64,000 nucleotides of DNA from Conoideocrella luteorostrata (lineage: Eukaryota; Ascomycota; Sordariomycetes; Hypocreales; Clavicipitaceae): contig JASWJB010000031.1 in assembly GCA_032433595.1 (NCBI GenBank), positions 165,191 to 229,190 of the forward strand, given 5' to 3'. Positions 21,078 to 33,034 of this stretch are shown in pieces. The notes below the pieces were generated by a model. That model worked only from the letters and a program-made list of their open reading frames with translations. It did no database searches and had not been told where the DNA came from. Both the position numbers and the translations under genes were made by a program. Each line of letters starts with the position of its first letter. The first letter of the stretch is position 1.

Positions 21078-23437
21078 GTATGCTGAACCTATTTACAAGA
21101 ATTCCACACCGAAATTTAAAAGGTTCCGGTCGCGGAGTTTCTTGCGCATTACCTGTTGACAGTCATTAAACCACGACTGTCGCCTGCTTAAGTCGACTGC
21201 GCTGAATTTCGTTGACTATCTGCTATGTCTGCACTGGTCATTAGCCTTTCGTTTGTGACATCAAGTACCATGCGCGAAATTTCGGCTGTCCGGTCTTTTC
21301 CCACCCATAAGCTCAACAAATAATTCTGTTCCTATTCTTCATTTTCTAGAATGCAGGAAAGAAACCCGATCCCGCCACGTTTGGTTGCGAAAGTGCTTCC
21401 CGTAGATCATCGAGCAATCCCCCATGCAACAGTGGCCGCAGGAAAAACAAAGACGGTATTGAATGGTGACAATATATTGGAAGATGCAGGCATGAAAAAG
21501 AGTCAATTAGAGGGGAAGAGGAAAAGGTAAACGAACGCGGGAAACCCGAGGAATGCTATGCCCCAATTGAAATTGGTCCGGGAATTGGTAGTGAACGTAA
21601 TGGAATTGGTTGGACTGTCAACTAACGTTGGTTCAACTTTGGTGCAAACAAATGGTTTGCGTGTGTTGATTGTGACACTCTAATCTATTCGGTTCCGAAG
21701 GACGTTCATCCGCAACACAAGCTCAAAATCGCCAACACCCATCTACGATCTAATACATATTTTTATTAAGTACGAAGAGCTAATTCGAGTTCAATATTGT
21801 GTTGGGAGCCTACCACTCACCAATAGTTAACAGAAAAAAGACTTACCGTAGGGTAGTGTATGGAGTGCATGCTACGATAGATCATATAGTGCGCGTCTGT
21901 ATGGAATACTCTGTACGGAGTAGTAAGTTAACCATACGGTCTCACCTGCCTTACGACAAAGCATCACTGCTCTCACTGGTTAGCCCCTTTCACATTTGGA
22001 TACGGTAAGTTTCTGTCACATGTAGCAAAAGGATAATTGGGACACTCCCATAATTCGGTCTGTTGGATTCATGGCTTCTGCTGAATACTCCATACGTGAA
22101 CTCCTATTACAGGCCCCATGCTGTTAGGCGCATCGGCAACCTCCTCAGCTCCAGCCCAAGCTGCGTACGGCAGCTCGTTGAGTAATTTCCCTTAGCGGCC
22201 GGAATGCCACGAGCCGATCACCATGCCGATTGATTACATCCCTCTAACAGGAAATTTTGCCATATTTCCCCAGGTTTGCCTCCAACCAAAATCCCGTGCC
22301 TGTCAAATTAAAATTGCCGGTCCTGACATACCAGTGCCGTTAAGGCTGTCGGCGCACAATCTACTGTCTATTGAGTATAGTTCGAGGTACTCCGTATAAC
22401 GCCGAATTTAACATACATGTGAACTACTCCCGTATGCCTGAACGGCAACATCGCTTAGCCCATGCTTTGTCAAGTCCTCGCTTCTCTGTCGATCGCAGCG
22501 GTAATGCTTTACCTTAGTGTTTAGCCAGTCCGCTGGGATCTGTCCGGAGCGAGTTCCCGACACCGGCGACAACATTTTTTCGGGCCCTCGCTACGGAACT
22601 AGGCCATGGCAGCGTGGCTGCAGTAGAGATTACCACTGGGGCCAAGTTTGCTTCTGTGTCTCACTATAGTTCAGGGGCAGCGCGGCATCCAGGCAGGTTT
22701 TTCTTTTTTGTTGCGCCTGTCGCTCATCTCTCCGTTGGTCTCAGCCACGGCAAAAAGGGGCAACCCGAAGACACAGGAGCACTAATAAAACGTGGACAGT
22801 ACGGAGTAGTAGCACCGCATCTAGACCATTTCTACAGAAGGTGAATCATGCTAAAGAGTCAAAATGATAAAAGTAATCTGTATCATAAACGTAACCTCTT
22901 TGAGGAAAGGAAGTATAAGGGCACTCGGTACTGCAATACGATAATGTTGACAAAACTTGAGGCGGCTTTAGTGAAGCCACTCGGTGTAGGAGTAGATATC
23001 CCTTCGGGACGTGGCTTGCTGTGTGTTGACCTCCGATAATGACTTCGGCTAAACGGAATGCCCCATGCTCGATACTAAACTATGCCGAGTCCAGCCCCGA
23101 CATTGGGTACATGAGCTTTAGATTAAAATTTTGCCCACCAAAAAAGTGCATGCATCTCCATTGTGCCGCGAGATAATTTCTCATCCCATGGGTATGAACC
23201 GGTCCATGCGGTGGCGTTGCTGTTAGTTGCGGCTACATGGCTGTAAAGTCACAAGCCTCAACGCCTTGTCTTGGGCGTGTGAAGGATTAGCTGGATGTGC
23301 AAATTATCACAACCTACCAACAACAATAGGAGAGAAGAAAAAGAAAAACATCATGCTCCAATTGAAGTATGGGCTGGACGGAAACACGACCAAGTAATTG
23401 TATAGACGAGTCGGACGAGACGAGCTGCAAGTTCATG

Positions 23438-23445
23438 TATAAATA
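23438..23445 (+). promoter_or_regulatory. TATA box of the small secreted protein gene
   Basis: TATAAATA lies 150 bases before the ATG at 23589 and is followed by a long pyrimidine-rich leader (CT-rich from about 23455 to 23580), the pattern of strongly expressed fungal genes. Confidence 0.65.
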
Positions 23446-23588
23446 CGAAGCTCCTGTCTCTTCCTCATCGCCCTTTTTTCCATCATCGCAACCACTTACA
23501 ACAGTAATCAATTTAATTCTTCACTTTCTACTTCTCAAAACCACTCACCACTTACCTCTTAACTAATCTCCCAACCTTCACCGCAAAA

Positions 23589-23999
23589 ATGAAGTGCACC
23601 ATCTTCTCCATCGTTGCCATGGCTGCTGCCGCCATTGCCACTGCCACTCCTGGAAGCTACGGCAATGGCGAGAGATTGGAGCACGTGTACTGCACCGATG
23701 AGCACGACTCCATCATTGATATCAAAGTCGACATCGAGCTCTCCGATCGCATCAAGCAATGCAGCCGTGGTCTTGGCCTCGGCCTGGAGCTCAAGCTCGA
23801 CATCGACATCGACATCGACATTCGTGAGGACGCCGACAAATTCTGCAGAGACCATGACAGAGTCCACGGTGTCTGGGGTTGCTCTAAGCCCTGCCATGTA
23901 AGAATGACCACACTCAACATTAATGAAGTTAATACTAATACCTGTTAGGGCGAGATCGACTACGACCACTGCACTCGCTGCGACCACGGCGAGTACTAA
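23589..23999 (+). CDS. Small secreted Cys-rich protein with an Asp-Ile repeat
   Basis: Two exons (23589-23897 and 23949-23999) encode 119 residues. A signal peptide (MKCTIFSIVAMAAAAIATA) is followed by a mature chain of about 100 residues with seven cysteines and a very acidic make-up. Residues about 69-78 read KLDIDIDIDI, encoded by four tandem copies of a CGACAT unit near 23800-23822. The second exon adds GEIDYDHCTRCDHGEY with two cysteines; without splicing the frame stops in the intron. I recognise no family. The features (small, exported, Cys-rich, strong promoter) are those of fungal effector candidates or structural secreted proteins; no function is assigned. Confidence 0.8.
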
Positions 24000-24744
24000 A
24001 CAGGCTCTGAGTCATCGCATACACTTCTCACATCACTGCATCAGCGATTTTTCTTATGTGGATGGATACAGATATATGTCTTACTGTATGGATACTTGAC
24101 ATGGAAATATAGATTATAATGGTACATTCTTTTCAACGCGGTCAACGCTGGTCCATGGGTTAAGGATTGAACGGGGGCTGTCGAAGACTCGTCACAGTTC
24201 AGCCACAGGCCATGTGTTGCCTGTAACATTAATACATTTCTTTTTTATATTAAAAGTTTTATTAACTTCTATAAAGTTGAGTGACATGTTCTGAGTGGTG
24301 ATCGAAGCAAGAAATTTTTTACTCTGAATGTCGAGTTATGGACATCATTTTCATATTCGTTGATCCTCGGATATCTAGATACAACTTTCTGACCTTTGTT
24401 TAAATGAGGTATATTAGACCGTATATCAGCAAGACTAACGGCTAGTCTTGGATTGTATGCTGGGAAATGAAAATGAGACAGTCTGGTTTACAATAGGACT
24501 GTCTCGATGTATCTTGGTTCAGAATTACTTCGCCATAACCTCGGGCAAGGACGCAGGAAGTAACAAGACGTTCATTAAAGTTTATGACTATTAATATGCA
24601 TTTGTTCGAAAGGCTTGGAGTGCAAGAGTCATTTAGCTAGGCTGAAGAAATAGATGATCTGCGTCCCAGACGCTATAATTATTGTTCATTATATTGTTCA
24701 CATAAAACATACCCGCATTATTGCTTCCGAAGTAGTACATATTA
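24000..24744. other. Intergenic, shared 3' region
   Basis: AT-rich space between two convergent genes, about 750 bases. It should hold the 3' ends of both; no other gene is seen. Confidence 0.5.
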
Positions 24745-27700
24745 TCACTCTGAATCAAGCTCCAGGCTTCTCGACGCCGAATCGTACCTGACGACCCGGT
24801 CGATTTCCGCACACACCAGTGGGTACACATCCCTCCACGCATTACGTCCCATCCAGCAATCTAAATGCCCATACCCGTTGATTACCTTCCTGCGGTACTG
24901 TATTCCTCCGCCATCAATGCCTGCTGAACGACCAAATTTATGACACAAAGTTGCATACGTTTTCTCCGTCGCCGCTGGTGAGAGAACGTCGTTATCCTCG
25001 CCTGAAAACAGAAAGAATGGGATCCCCCTGAGGCGCTCAATATTCTCATCGGTTGTGAGGTCTTCGTAGCCTGGTGCATTTCCTGTGACGGCTCCAGACA
25101 TACGCATCAGCAAATGCATGAGTGTCATATTGGCGCCGTTAAAAAACTTGTCAATATGTTTGTGTGTTCCCTCGTTGAAGTTATTGTGGTTCCAACAGCG
25201 TCCAAAAAGGAACGTTGTTCGGTGGCAAGCCGCACTTCTGCACTTTTCTTTTTTTTGATCTGGATAAAATCGTAGCAGCTGGTTGATGGCATTTTGGATA
25301 ATACCGCTGCTTGGAGAGTCTCTGCAGTCGAACCAACGTCCAGCCAAGCGTCTGTATACTGTGTCCAGCGCTATGGGGGCTAATTTTTTAATCACATTGC
25401 TTGTGCTCCATACTGGGTTCATAAAGACTTGGCTGCATGTGACACCGAGTACCCAGTCAGATGGTATAGTGCCATCGAGAAGACCACAGGCAAAGGCAAC
25501 AGAGCCCATGCAATGGGCTACGGTGTACAGCTTCTTCTTCGACCAAACTTTGCGGATATACTCGAAGCAAGCTAGGATGTCAAGCCTGGCATCGTATGTT
25601 GTCCAGTTTCCTGTCTCTGCTGTTTCCACAATCCCGATCCTGTGCACCGTAACAAAGACACGATATCCAGCTCCGGTAAGATAGTTTACTGCGTTGATAG
25701 GTATGGTTGGCAGCGCATAGATCTGATGATCTACAGAAGCACCAGGAATCATGAACACATTCTCAACCTGCCTCGGTGCGCCGTGACCATTAATGGCAAC
25801 CTTTCCCGCTTCTGGCTCCCACATGTGAAGGATGGTTTTAACACCATCCTTTGCAACAATATTATACGTCTCGGTTGGAGGCGTTGGATTCAAAAACTCC
25901 TTTTTGGTCCCTAAAACTGAGTATTGTAGTGACTGCAGCGGTAACAGGAGGTATGGGAGCGGTTCATATGCAAAAGTCGACATGTACTTCACGACTTTAA
26001 CAGCTCTTGCAAGGAAACTTGGACCGGCTGATGATAAACTCATCAGTCCTTGCTTGAAGTTGTATAAATCTATATGTAGTATGCCTGCTGCCACGATATG
26101 ATCGTCGTGGCCGTCGCTGTCTTCAAAGGCTGCCTGATGCGGGTATTGTGGTAGCTCATCATCTGAATCTTGATCGTCGTCATGGTTTACGGTCCCGTTG
26201 CTTGCCTGCTTTTGGCGTTCGGTAATCTTGACATACAGAGTAGTCAGAGAGCGCCAGAGCTGAATAGGGCTGAATGTTACAGAAGAATCCAACGCTTTAT
26301 ACCCATGGAAATGAACCTGGCGTCCATCAATTCCAGTCATGTCGAAGTCGTATGTGATAGTCATTCTTCCAGTGACTTGATCCTGTGGCTGAAAAAGCTC
26401 GAATCGGCCGGCTGAGACCATGAATGGCGATCCTTCCACGCCAGGACAGTTAAAGGTCCCCGTCAAAACTCCTCTGTATCTCGATGCTGTACGTGAATCT
26501 TCAGTGGATATTGCATCAGCAATCACACTGACACGCAGCTGGGCATCGTTGCCTTGACTTTTGGCACAACGGAAAGCGTCTTCAAACCCAGATCTGTCAT
26601 CTGATTTCAGTCTGGAGCGGCTTTGAATGAAGCCTGACATGCATTCGCCAAAAGATATACCGTTGTGACCACTCTGACTTCCTATGATCTTGCGGGTTGT
26701 TTCGGTTAGAACCCGAAGTAACCCAAACCCTTTATATGGCAGAGACTGGATTGCGTTAGGCAGAGCAGCTGTGTTGACATTTCTTGGATGAGCTCGAGTT
26801 GGATCGCCGTGGAGATTAAGGATGCCGTTCTTTTCTTGGCTAATTTCCAGTCCGTTCACTCTAGCATATTCGCTGACCGCTCGCTCGGCCAAGGCAGAGA
26901 TTGTGGCGAGAGGGTTTACGCCCAAGGAGGTAGGAACAGCGGCTCCATCAACAACAATAAGACCGGAATGGGTTTTTGAGTTGCGTGGGCCTGAGAAGAC
27001 TTCACCGAAATGATTTGTCGCGCCATGAGCGGCAGTATTGTCGTAAGACATTCGAGCCCCGCTGCCAACGAATTATTAGACACCGTCTTAACTGGAATAT
27101 GGAGGCTGTGAACTTACCCTAGTGGATGAACGGTGATCTCATAATTGGAAATGCTTTTGTGACATGGATCGTAGACTGGGGTTCCTCCAATTCCTTCTAT
27201 AGCTGTCGTGAGCATGGAACGAACAGTTTTCACCCGTTGGCTCCCGCCACCTGCTTGAAACTCCAGTGTGAGTTGACCATTCTCCAGTTCTACAACCCCT
27301 TGACTGCCTACAATCTTTGGTTAGCTTTACTCCATGTTTTTTTTTACAGTAGAGAAACTGACTATCATGAGACATGACGAGGAAAACCTGAGTTCTCTCC
27401 ATTGCACCGGATGGCACATAGGGCCCTAGGAGCCGACTTTGCCACCGGCTGGCTGCCTTGGTGACATGGCGGTGAAGTGGCTGCTTCGAATCCTGGCTGC
27501 TTGTTTGGTGATCTAATACAGGCTGCAATAGTCTTGATAATGCGTGCGGTACCGCTCCGTCTTGTATGACAAATCCGCTCAGAGGATTGCGAGATTCTCG
27601 GCGCATGTCTATGACGGAAGTAATCGTCGGCCCCACGGGATCGGAGTTGTCTTTGCCCGGCTTTCCGATGGCATTTACCTCACGATCGGTGTTGTATCTA

Positions 27701-28990
27701 GGATTTCGGTTAGCCATGTAGACTGATAAGAGTTTCTGGGTTCAATGGCCGCAGCTGCATACCCAAATGCCAGCATATCACCATTTCCAGTCACACCTTG
27801 ACCAACATCATCACTAAGTGATAGGCCCATATTCTTGCTTCTCAATAAAATCTCGGTTGTGCCAATAGATCCTGCGCCGAGAAAGACTGCGTTCTTAGCA
27901 TGGACCCAAAGCAAGTCTTGGTCTTCACACTCGTTGCGGCCCGGTTTGTGCCAAACAAAATAGACAAGATAGCCACCGGGGTCGGCCTCCAACTTCCTGA
28001 CGTATCGCACCTCACATTGGCAAAACATTTCCGCTCCCCAATTCCATGCATCGGCAAGGTACGTGACCAGCGTAGTTGTCTTGGAGCCGTCGTTTATGCC
28101 CGTTGCATCTTGGCCAGTCAGCGTAGAAGACGACATATGTACACCACAGCTGTTTGGACCAGATCGGAAGCGAGTGGTCTGCGGCACTTTGTAGAAGTGT
28201 TTCTCATCATTTAATCCCAACTCTTCCGCCTGCTGCTGGAAAAGATCCGCCTTTTTCAGCCTTGGCCACGTGTCCGGATAAGGTTCTGGTTCAAGCACGT
28301 CCCTAACCTTTTGGTAGTCTGGTTGGGCAAAGTCAGTCAGTCAGTTGATGCTTTTCTCACTTCGGAACCATCATGTTTAATGGATATCTAGCACAAATAG
28401 TAACTCACATTCTTTTAAGCAGTCGGGATTTTCTCGAATCTCGGGCGGCCAGACGTCCATGGACAGGGTGGCAGGATCCGCCTCAAGAAACACGTTGGCG
28501 TTGATGAGACTCGTGCCACCAAGGCCTGCATCATCGTTAGCAGGAGTAGAAGTGAAGCCGTGACTTGATTTGACTTACCATTTCCGACCACCGCACTCTG
28601 GCCACCTCCGGCAATAACATGGTACATCCCGTTGGGGTTTCCGCTGTCTACCTGCCATTCACTGGAAAATGCCCTGTCGACATTTCCCGAAAAGTGGACT
28701 TGTTTTAAGGCCTCTTTGAGGCAGGTGGGATATTCACCTGGCCACTTCTCTTCTCCTCGTTCCAGAAGACAAACGGATTGGCCCGTACGAGCCATCCTCG
28801 AAGCGGCTATGCCCCCGCCATATCCGGACCCAATGACTACGCAGTCATATGAGCTTTGAATATACTGCAATGGCTTTGAGATGCGCGGGAAGCCTTGTGA
28901 GTGAGGGTTGTTTGAGTTGGAACCCGCGGGGGTGGAAAATGAACCGTTGGCGTCGTCGGTCGACGATTTCCGGAACTGTGTGTCACACAT
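24745..28990 (-). CDS. GMC oxidoreductase (cholesterol-oxidase-like) fused to an alpha/beta hydrolase
   Basis: Six exons on the minus strand (28990-28579, 28525-28409, 28318-27763, 27697-27363, 27307-27118, 27061-24745) encode 1308 residues. Residues about 40-600 are a GMC flavoenzyme: GSGYGGGIAASRMA binds FAD, and YEITVHPLGGARMSYDN plus GVNPLATISALAERA match the active-site His and C-terminal motif of cholesterol-oxidase-type enzymes. A linker domain around residues 730-820 precedes an alpha/beta hydrolase whose nucleophile elbow reads VAHCMGS (Cys at about 1054), with a later GEDNDV and GYGHLD for the acid and His. Cys thus replaces the usual Ser. No signal peptide is visible. A steroid or terpenoid alcohol substrate is plausible from the family but not shown. 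The six-exon frame is fully open, so the gene looks intact. Confidence 0.88.
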
Positions 28991-31900
28991 CCTCCAACAT
29001 GTATTATGGTGGGGCAATAGATAGACAAAACAGAAGCTCGTTGAGTTGTAAAGACAATTTTCCAGACACAGAAAAGAAGCTGCAGAGGCGCGGCCATTTA
29101 AATATACAATCAAGTCGACCTAGTAGCAAACCGAATAGCTGGGGCATGACGCTCAGCTCCGCGGTCGTAATACTCCCGAGCACACCCACACACACGGCGA
29201 CCCAGAATAGAGTGAAGCTGGCCGGACCTGCACTCGGCTAGTTTCACATGCCCTGCATTGGCTCCAAACCAATCAGTATGGCCTTCTACGCTTACCAAGA
29301 CTCGGGGAGCCTCGTCTAAATTCATCGACGAACGTCAGCAACGGGGCCGCTCATTGGCCGAACTCCAGCGTTCCTCGCATTGGGATCCTTGGTCGGGCGC
29401 CATCCTTGTGTGGGAACCATCAGGCAAACACAAACAGTGAATACAACACCCCGGGCGCGGCCTCTCTGCGATCGCCGCCCGGTAATCGAGCCATAGAGAA
29501 TGTCGCCTGCAGGTGCTTCCTCTTTCATACAGGAGGGAGCGCGGTGACGCCGAAAGAGGATACGCGCAGCCTCGTTTTCAGGGTAGCAGAGCAATGAGTC
29601 TCCGTTTCTGGATCATGGCCTCTGCAGCCTCATGCCAATAGCGTTTCCGGGCTGAGATACGAGACAAGAGTGCGTGAGGGAGTGATAGCTGTCACCGACA
29701 TGACAGGGCGTTGATTCGACGCTTGCGTCTTGTGAGAGTGGTTATGCTGCAGGGGAAGGGTGAGACCTACAGGTGTCCGTTATTATGTCCGCTGCCGAAT
29801 ACCCTTCAACTGGCGCAGTATTGGCCCGGTGAATCGGTCGCGCCACAAATTGTCCTGCGATGCCAATGGAGAGACGCATGGGGCGGACACACCATCTCAT
29901 GCATGACGCCACTCGTCCTTGGCGTCATCGCGACAACAATATGTCGATGGAAATCCGATTGCTTCGTATCCCGTCCAGCGACAGCTCAAAGAGAAAGAGG
30001 AACAGGCAAACTCAGCCTTGCTGGGCACCCATCCCTCCACGCCGCTCGCCCTGAATTGAGTAATACCCTTAATCCCTGTCGCTGAACGAGGACGAACGGC
30101 CCCCCCCCTGCACTGCCACCGATAAGATCGGACTTGGTCCAATGAGATGCTGGTCTTCGTGTTCCCATGTGACCACGATTTGACAGACTGTCCCTTTTGG
30201 CTGGGGTTCACTTTCTGATATGATACTCTTGCTTGGTTGCCTTGCGGACCCAAATCTTTATCCTCTACACTGCGTGTCGGTAGCCCACATGATGTAGAAT
30301 CCAGCCATAATCGAGACATTGTCCTGGATTAGGAAGTTGTTGGTCGTGCGGCTTTCACGAAGCACACAACACACCCCCTCAATCAAGGGGATTTGGAATT
30401 CTACCCAACCAACCACAATCAGGCACAACGCATATGTCGTGTCACCGGAGACTCTGGGTTACTGATATTGTGTTTCGAAAAATTGATTCACCTACTGAGG
30501 CATTTAGAAACATAATAAAGTGGCGTCTCCGCAAATCTGTCACGAGGTGAGCAGCTTTGGTCATCTAGTTGAGCGGAATCGTCCTTGTATTCTAGTCCTA
30601 TGACGACGAATTAGACCTCTTGTAGATCATATTCTAGCTAATAACCATGTTGGCCGCTGAACAGCCGCGAATTCCCTTGTAGGATTCACTATTGGCTAGA
30701 GGGTTCGTCGCGATAATACCGTACATGTGGTACGGATTTTTCCGACTTGTTGGTCATATGGTGGTTTACCAGGGGTGAAAAGATGGGACAACAATCAGCA
30801 AAGTGCGACCTTGTTGTCATATTGTGGATTGCCGATTGTTCCTTGAACGGCAAATACACACGGAAATGCCGTGGTCCTGTGGAATTCAACGAATCCATTG
30901 GTCCGTTGGATATCCCGATATTCCTAAAAGCCAGAAAAGGCCGCATTTCTGACCACAATAGCGCGTCGTCAAATTCAATGAAATCAACAAGGTCGAACAG
31001 AAGTTCTTGGGTTAGCAGAGTCTAGAGGAAATTGATGTAGAAGTGGCTGTCAAATTTCTTGTCAAATTAGATAGAAGCCAAGGACAACCTTTCAATGTAA
31101 GCACCCAAGGGTTCATAGCTGTCTTTAGTGGCAAGCAGGATCAACTGAGAGGAGGCGAAGAAATTGTCCATTACAACAAAGATAGGCAAGTAACAGGACA
31201 ATTGTTAAATTGTCATGCATATACCACTATTTGGTCACACCTATAGTTTGAGGCATTATATGTCTCGCCCCGGAAAACGGGCCGGCCCGCATTTGTTCAT
31301 AATATCTGTGCTACGGTCGGGCACATATTATACGACTTCTCTTACCAAACTCGGTCATGATGAGTGGCGGACTGGCCTAGAAGTTGGCAATGTGATCACC
31401 CCCTTGTGACCAGCAGCGGCAGAAAGCATAAAGCGGAACAGTCAAGGGTGTAAACCTAAGAGCTTTTTAACGATTATAAATGTTACTTTCTGCAGATGAA
31501 CAATATGCTTACAAGGCTAGTTTATTCTTAGTTCACAATGCCTTGTAACTATGTCCTGTTAAAAACCAACCTATAGATTTGCGGTGACTTCGCGCTAACG
31601 TCTTCATCACTGGAGCTCTGGCGTACGACGTGGAAGCCTGGATCGATGATGTATTGCTCGGATTACTACAAGTATCCCGCTATGACCTTGAGTGGGCCTT
31701 GCTTTAGAGAGCATTGGGCGCAAATGGAATTGGGAAATATCACCGTTACGGTGAAGCGTTATGGCTCTATATCCTAGCTCTACTGTTCATGTACACACCT
31801 GTGGGCCGATAAAGACACCAGCACTCTAGTTAGCAGTGTAAGGCATTTCAAGATTATTTGAGTAGCCTCCCTACTCTGAGCCCCAAGCATCAGGCACTTT

Positions 31901-32492
31901 CCTTAGCGGAACTGCTGGGGATTAAATTATTAGTACTATAATGAAGAGCTATTTTATTGATAATAGACTAGGGTGAGAGAATAGTGAAATATGCCGGACG
32001 TCTAGAAGAAAAAGATCTTGATGTCAATTGGATCCAGAACACAATATCTGTTCATGGGGGAAAGTACAGATATTACTTTTACATGCATACATGATTATGA
32101 GAATACCTCACCCCAGCTGATATCGTCATTTTATATACCGGATCTAACGCTGAACTAGAGGGGGTCAGCACGTAACACTGCTGATTGGCGCTCTAAATCC
32201 TGGAATAATACACATCATCACGCCAAATATAGAGTGATACTTAATTATGAAGTTACAGCTCGGCAGCGGGATTATCAGAATATCTGCCTAGAGATAATAT
32301 GTTTTCTCTATTACGATTGGGTAATAAGGCTTCATAGTTCACTAAAAGAATAACCTAAAGCTGAAATCATTATTGTGGAAGTACTGATTAGCAATGTATG
32401 TCACGATGTTGCCAAAGACTTTGCGCCTCTCCGTAGGCGTGAATGCCTGCGATATAAACATTCAAACGCCTGATCTGTTTTAAACTCAGTAC
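28991..32492. other. 3.5 kb gene desert, partly AT-rich
   Basis: The first kilobase is the promoter side of the GMC-hydrolase gene. From about 30.4 to 32.4 kb the sequence becomes AT-rich and every frame is broken by frequent stops, which would fit an old repeat altered by point mutation, but I recognise no transposon protein. The 12-base palindrome CGGGCCGGCCCG occurs near 31277. Confidence 0.5.
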
Positions 32493-33034
32493 TCAGCAGT
32501 TGTCAACATCCCGCCGCACAATGACATTCCAGTTTCCACGCATGAACGCCTGTCCTGTAGTGAACCAATCACCATCGGTATTCAACGTGTAACACTTTTG
32601 CCTGATAGCTTCAGCCGCGTCTGCGATGAGTCCATAACTGCGAAGCTCAATTTCATGTTCATTCTAATTACAATCATAGGTTTAGCTTTGCACGGAAATA
32701 CGTTAAGGCTGGTACTAAGTTCTCACATCGTTGCACCACCAGATGGCGGAATCGTATGAGCAGCTAACTCTGCCACACATTTTCGGGCCGGCCCGGCTAC
32801 CAGGTTTGCCAGAAACTGATCTTAAATGATCGATTCCATTCATAACAGCATCCATGCGAGCCCCGACCCAATTATATTCGTGGTTTTCGCAGAACACATT
32901 GATAGGGGTTGCGTCTAGGGCTTGTGCCTGTAGTGTGAGTTAGCATATGGAGGAACTGACACGTAGTGCATGCACTGCGAGCTAACTTGAAAGGATGCAA
33001 TGGCAAGGAGTCCTAGAGTCTTGATAATAGCCAT
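32493..33034 (-). CDS. Small secreted Cys-rich protein, three exons
   Basis: Three short exons on the minus strand (33034-32987, 32927-32727, 32663-32493) sum to 420 bases and encode 139 residues. Exon 1 is a signal peptide (MAIIKTLGLLAIASFQ), continued by AQALDATPINV. The mature chain has six cysteines (in VFCEN, KMCGR, VSCSY, WWCND, QKCYT and the last residue) and conserved-looking blocks such as SCSYDSAIWWCND. Exon 3 joins in frame as NEHEIELRSYGLIADAAEAI and ends RRDVDNC. Both introns have good branch-like sites and TACAG or TTAG acceptors; the first donor is GTTAGC. No exon is long enough to stand out alone. The pattern resembles a known type of fungal secreted protein with unknown role; no function is claimed. 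Confidence 0.8.

Larger units (their letters stand above)
20769..23588. other. Intergenic 2.8 kb
   Basis: A long stretch without recognisable genes. It contains four TACGGAGTA copies (20824, 21914, 22388 reversed, 22800), three GGCGCC sites between 21019 and 21077, and at the right end the promoter of the small secreted protein. Confidence 0.5.

Noticed and set aside
23559..23987. A 142-residue minus-strand open frame over the small secreted protein
   Set aside because: It is a shadow of the Asp-Ile repeat, whose reverse strand reads as Val/Asp-rich. The plus strand has the signal peptide, TATA box and a good intron.
30747..31246. Short plus-strand open frames of 67 and 92 residues
   Set aside because: They have no start context, domain, signal peptide or splice logic and lie in AT-rich, apparently noncoding DNA.
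31250..31400. A possible diverged copy of the 139-residue secreted protein (RPGKRAGP near a shared CGGGCCGGCCCG)
   Set aside because: The likeness is limited to about eight residues around a GC-rich palindrome; the cysteines and flanks do not match.
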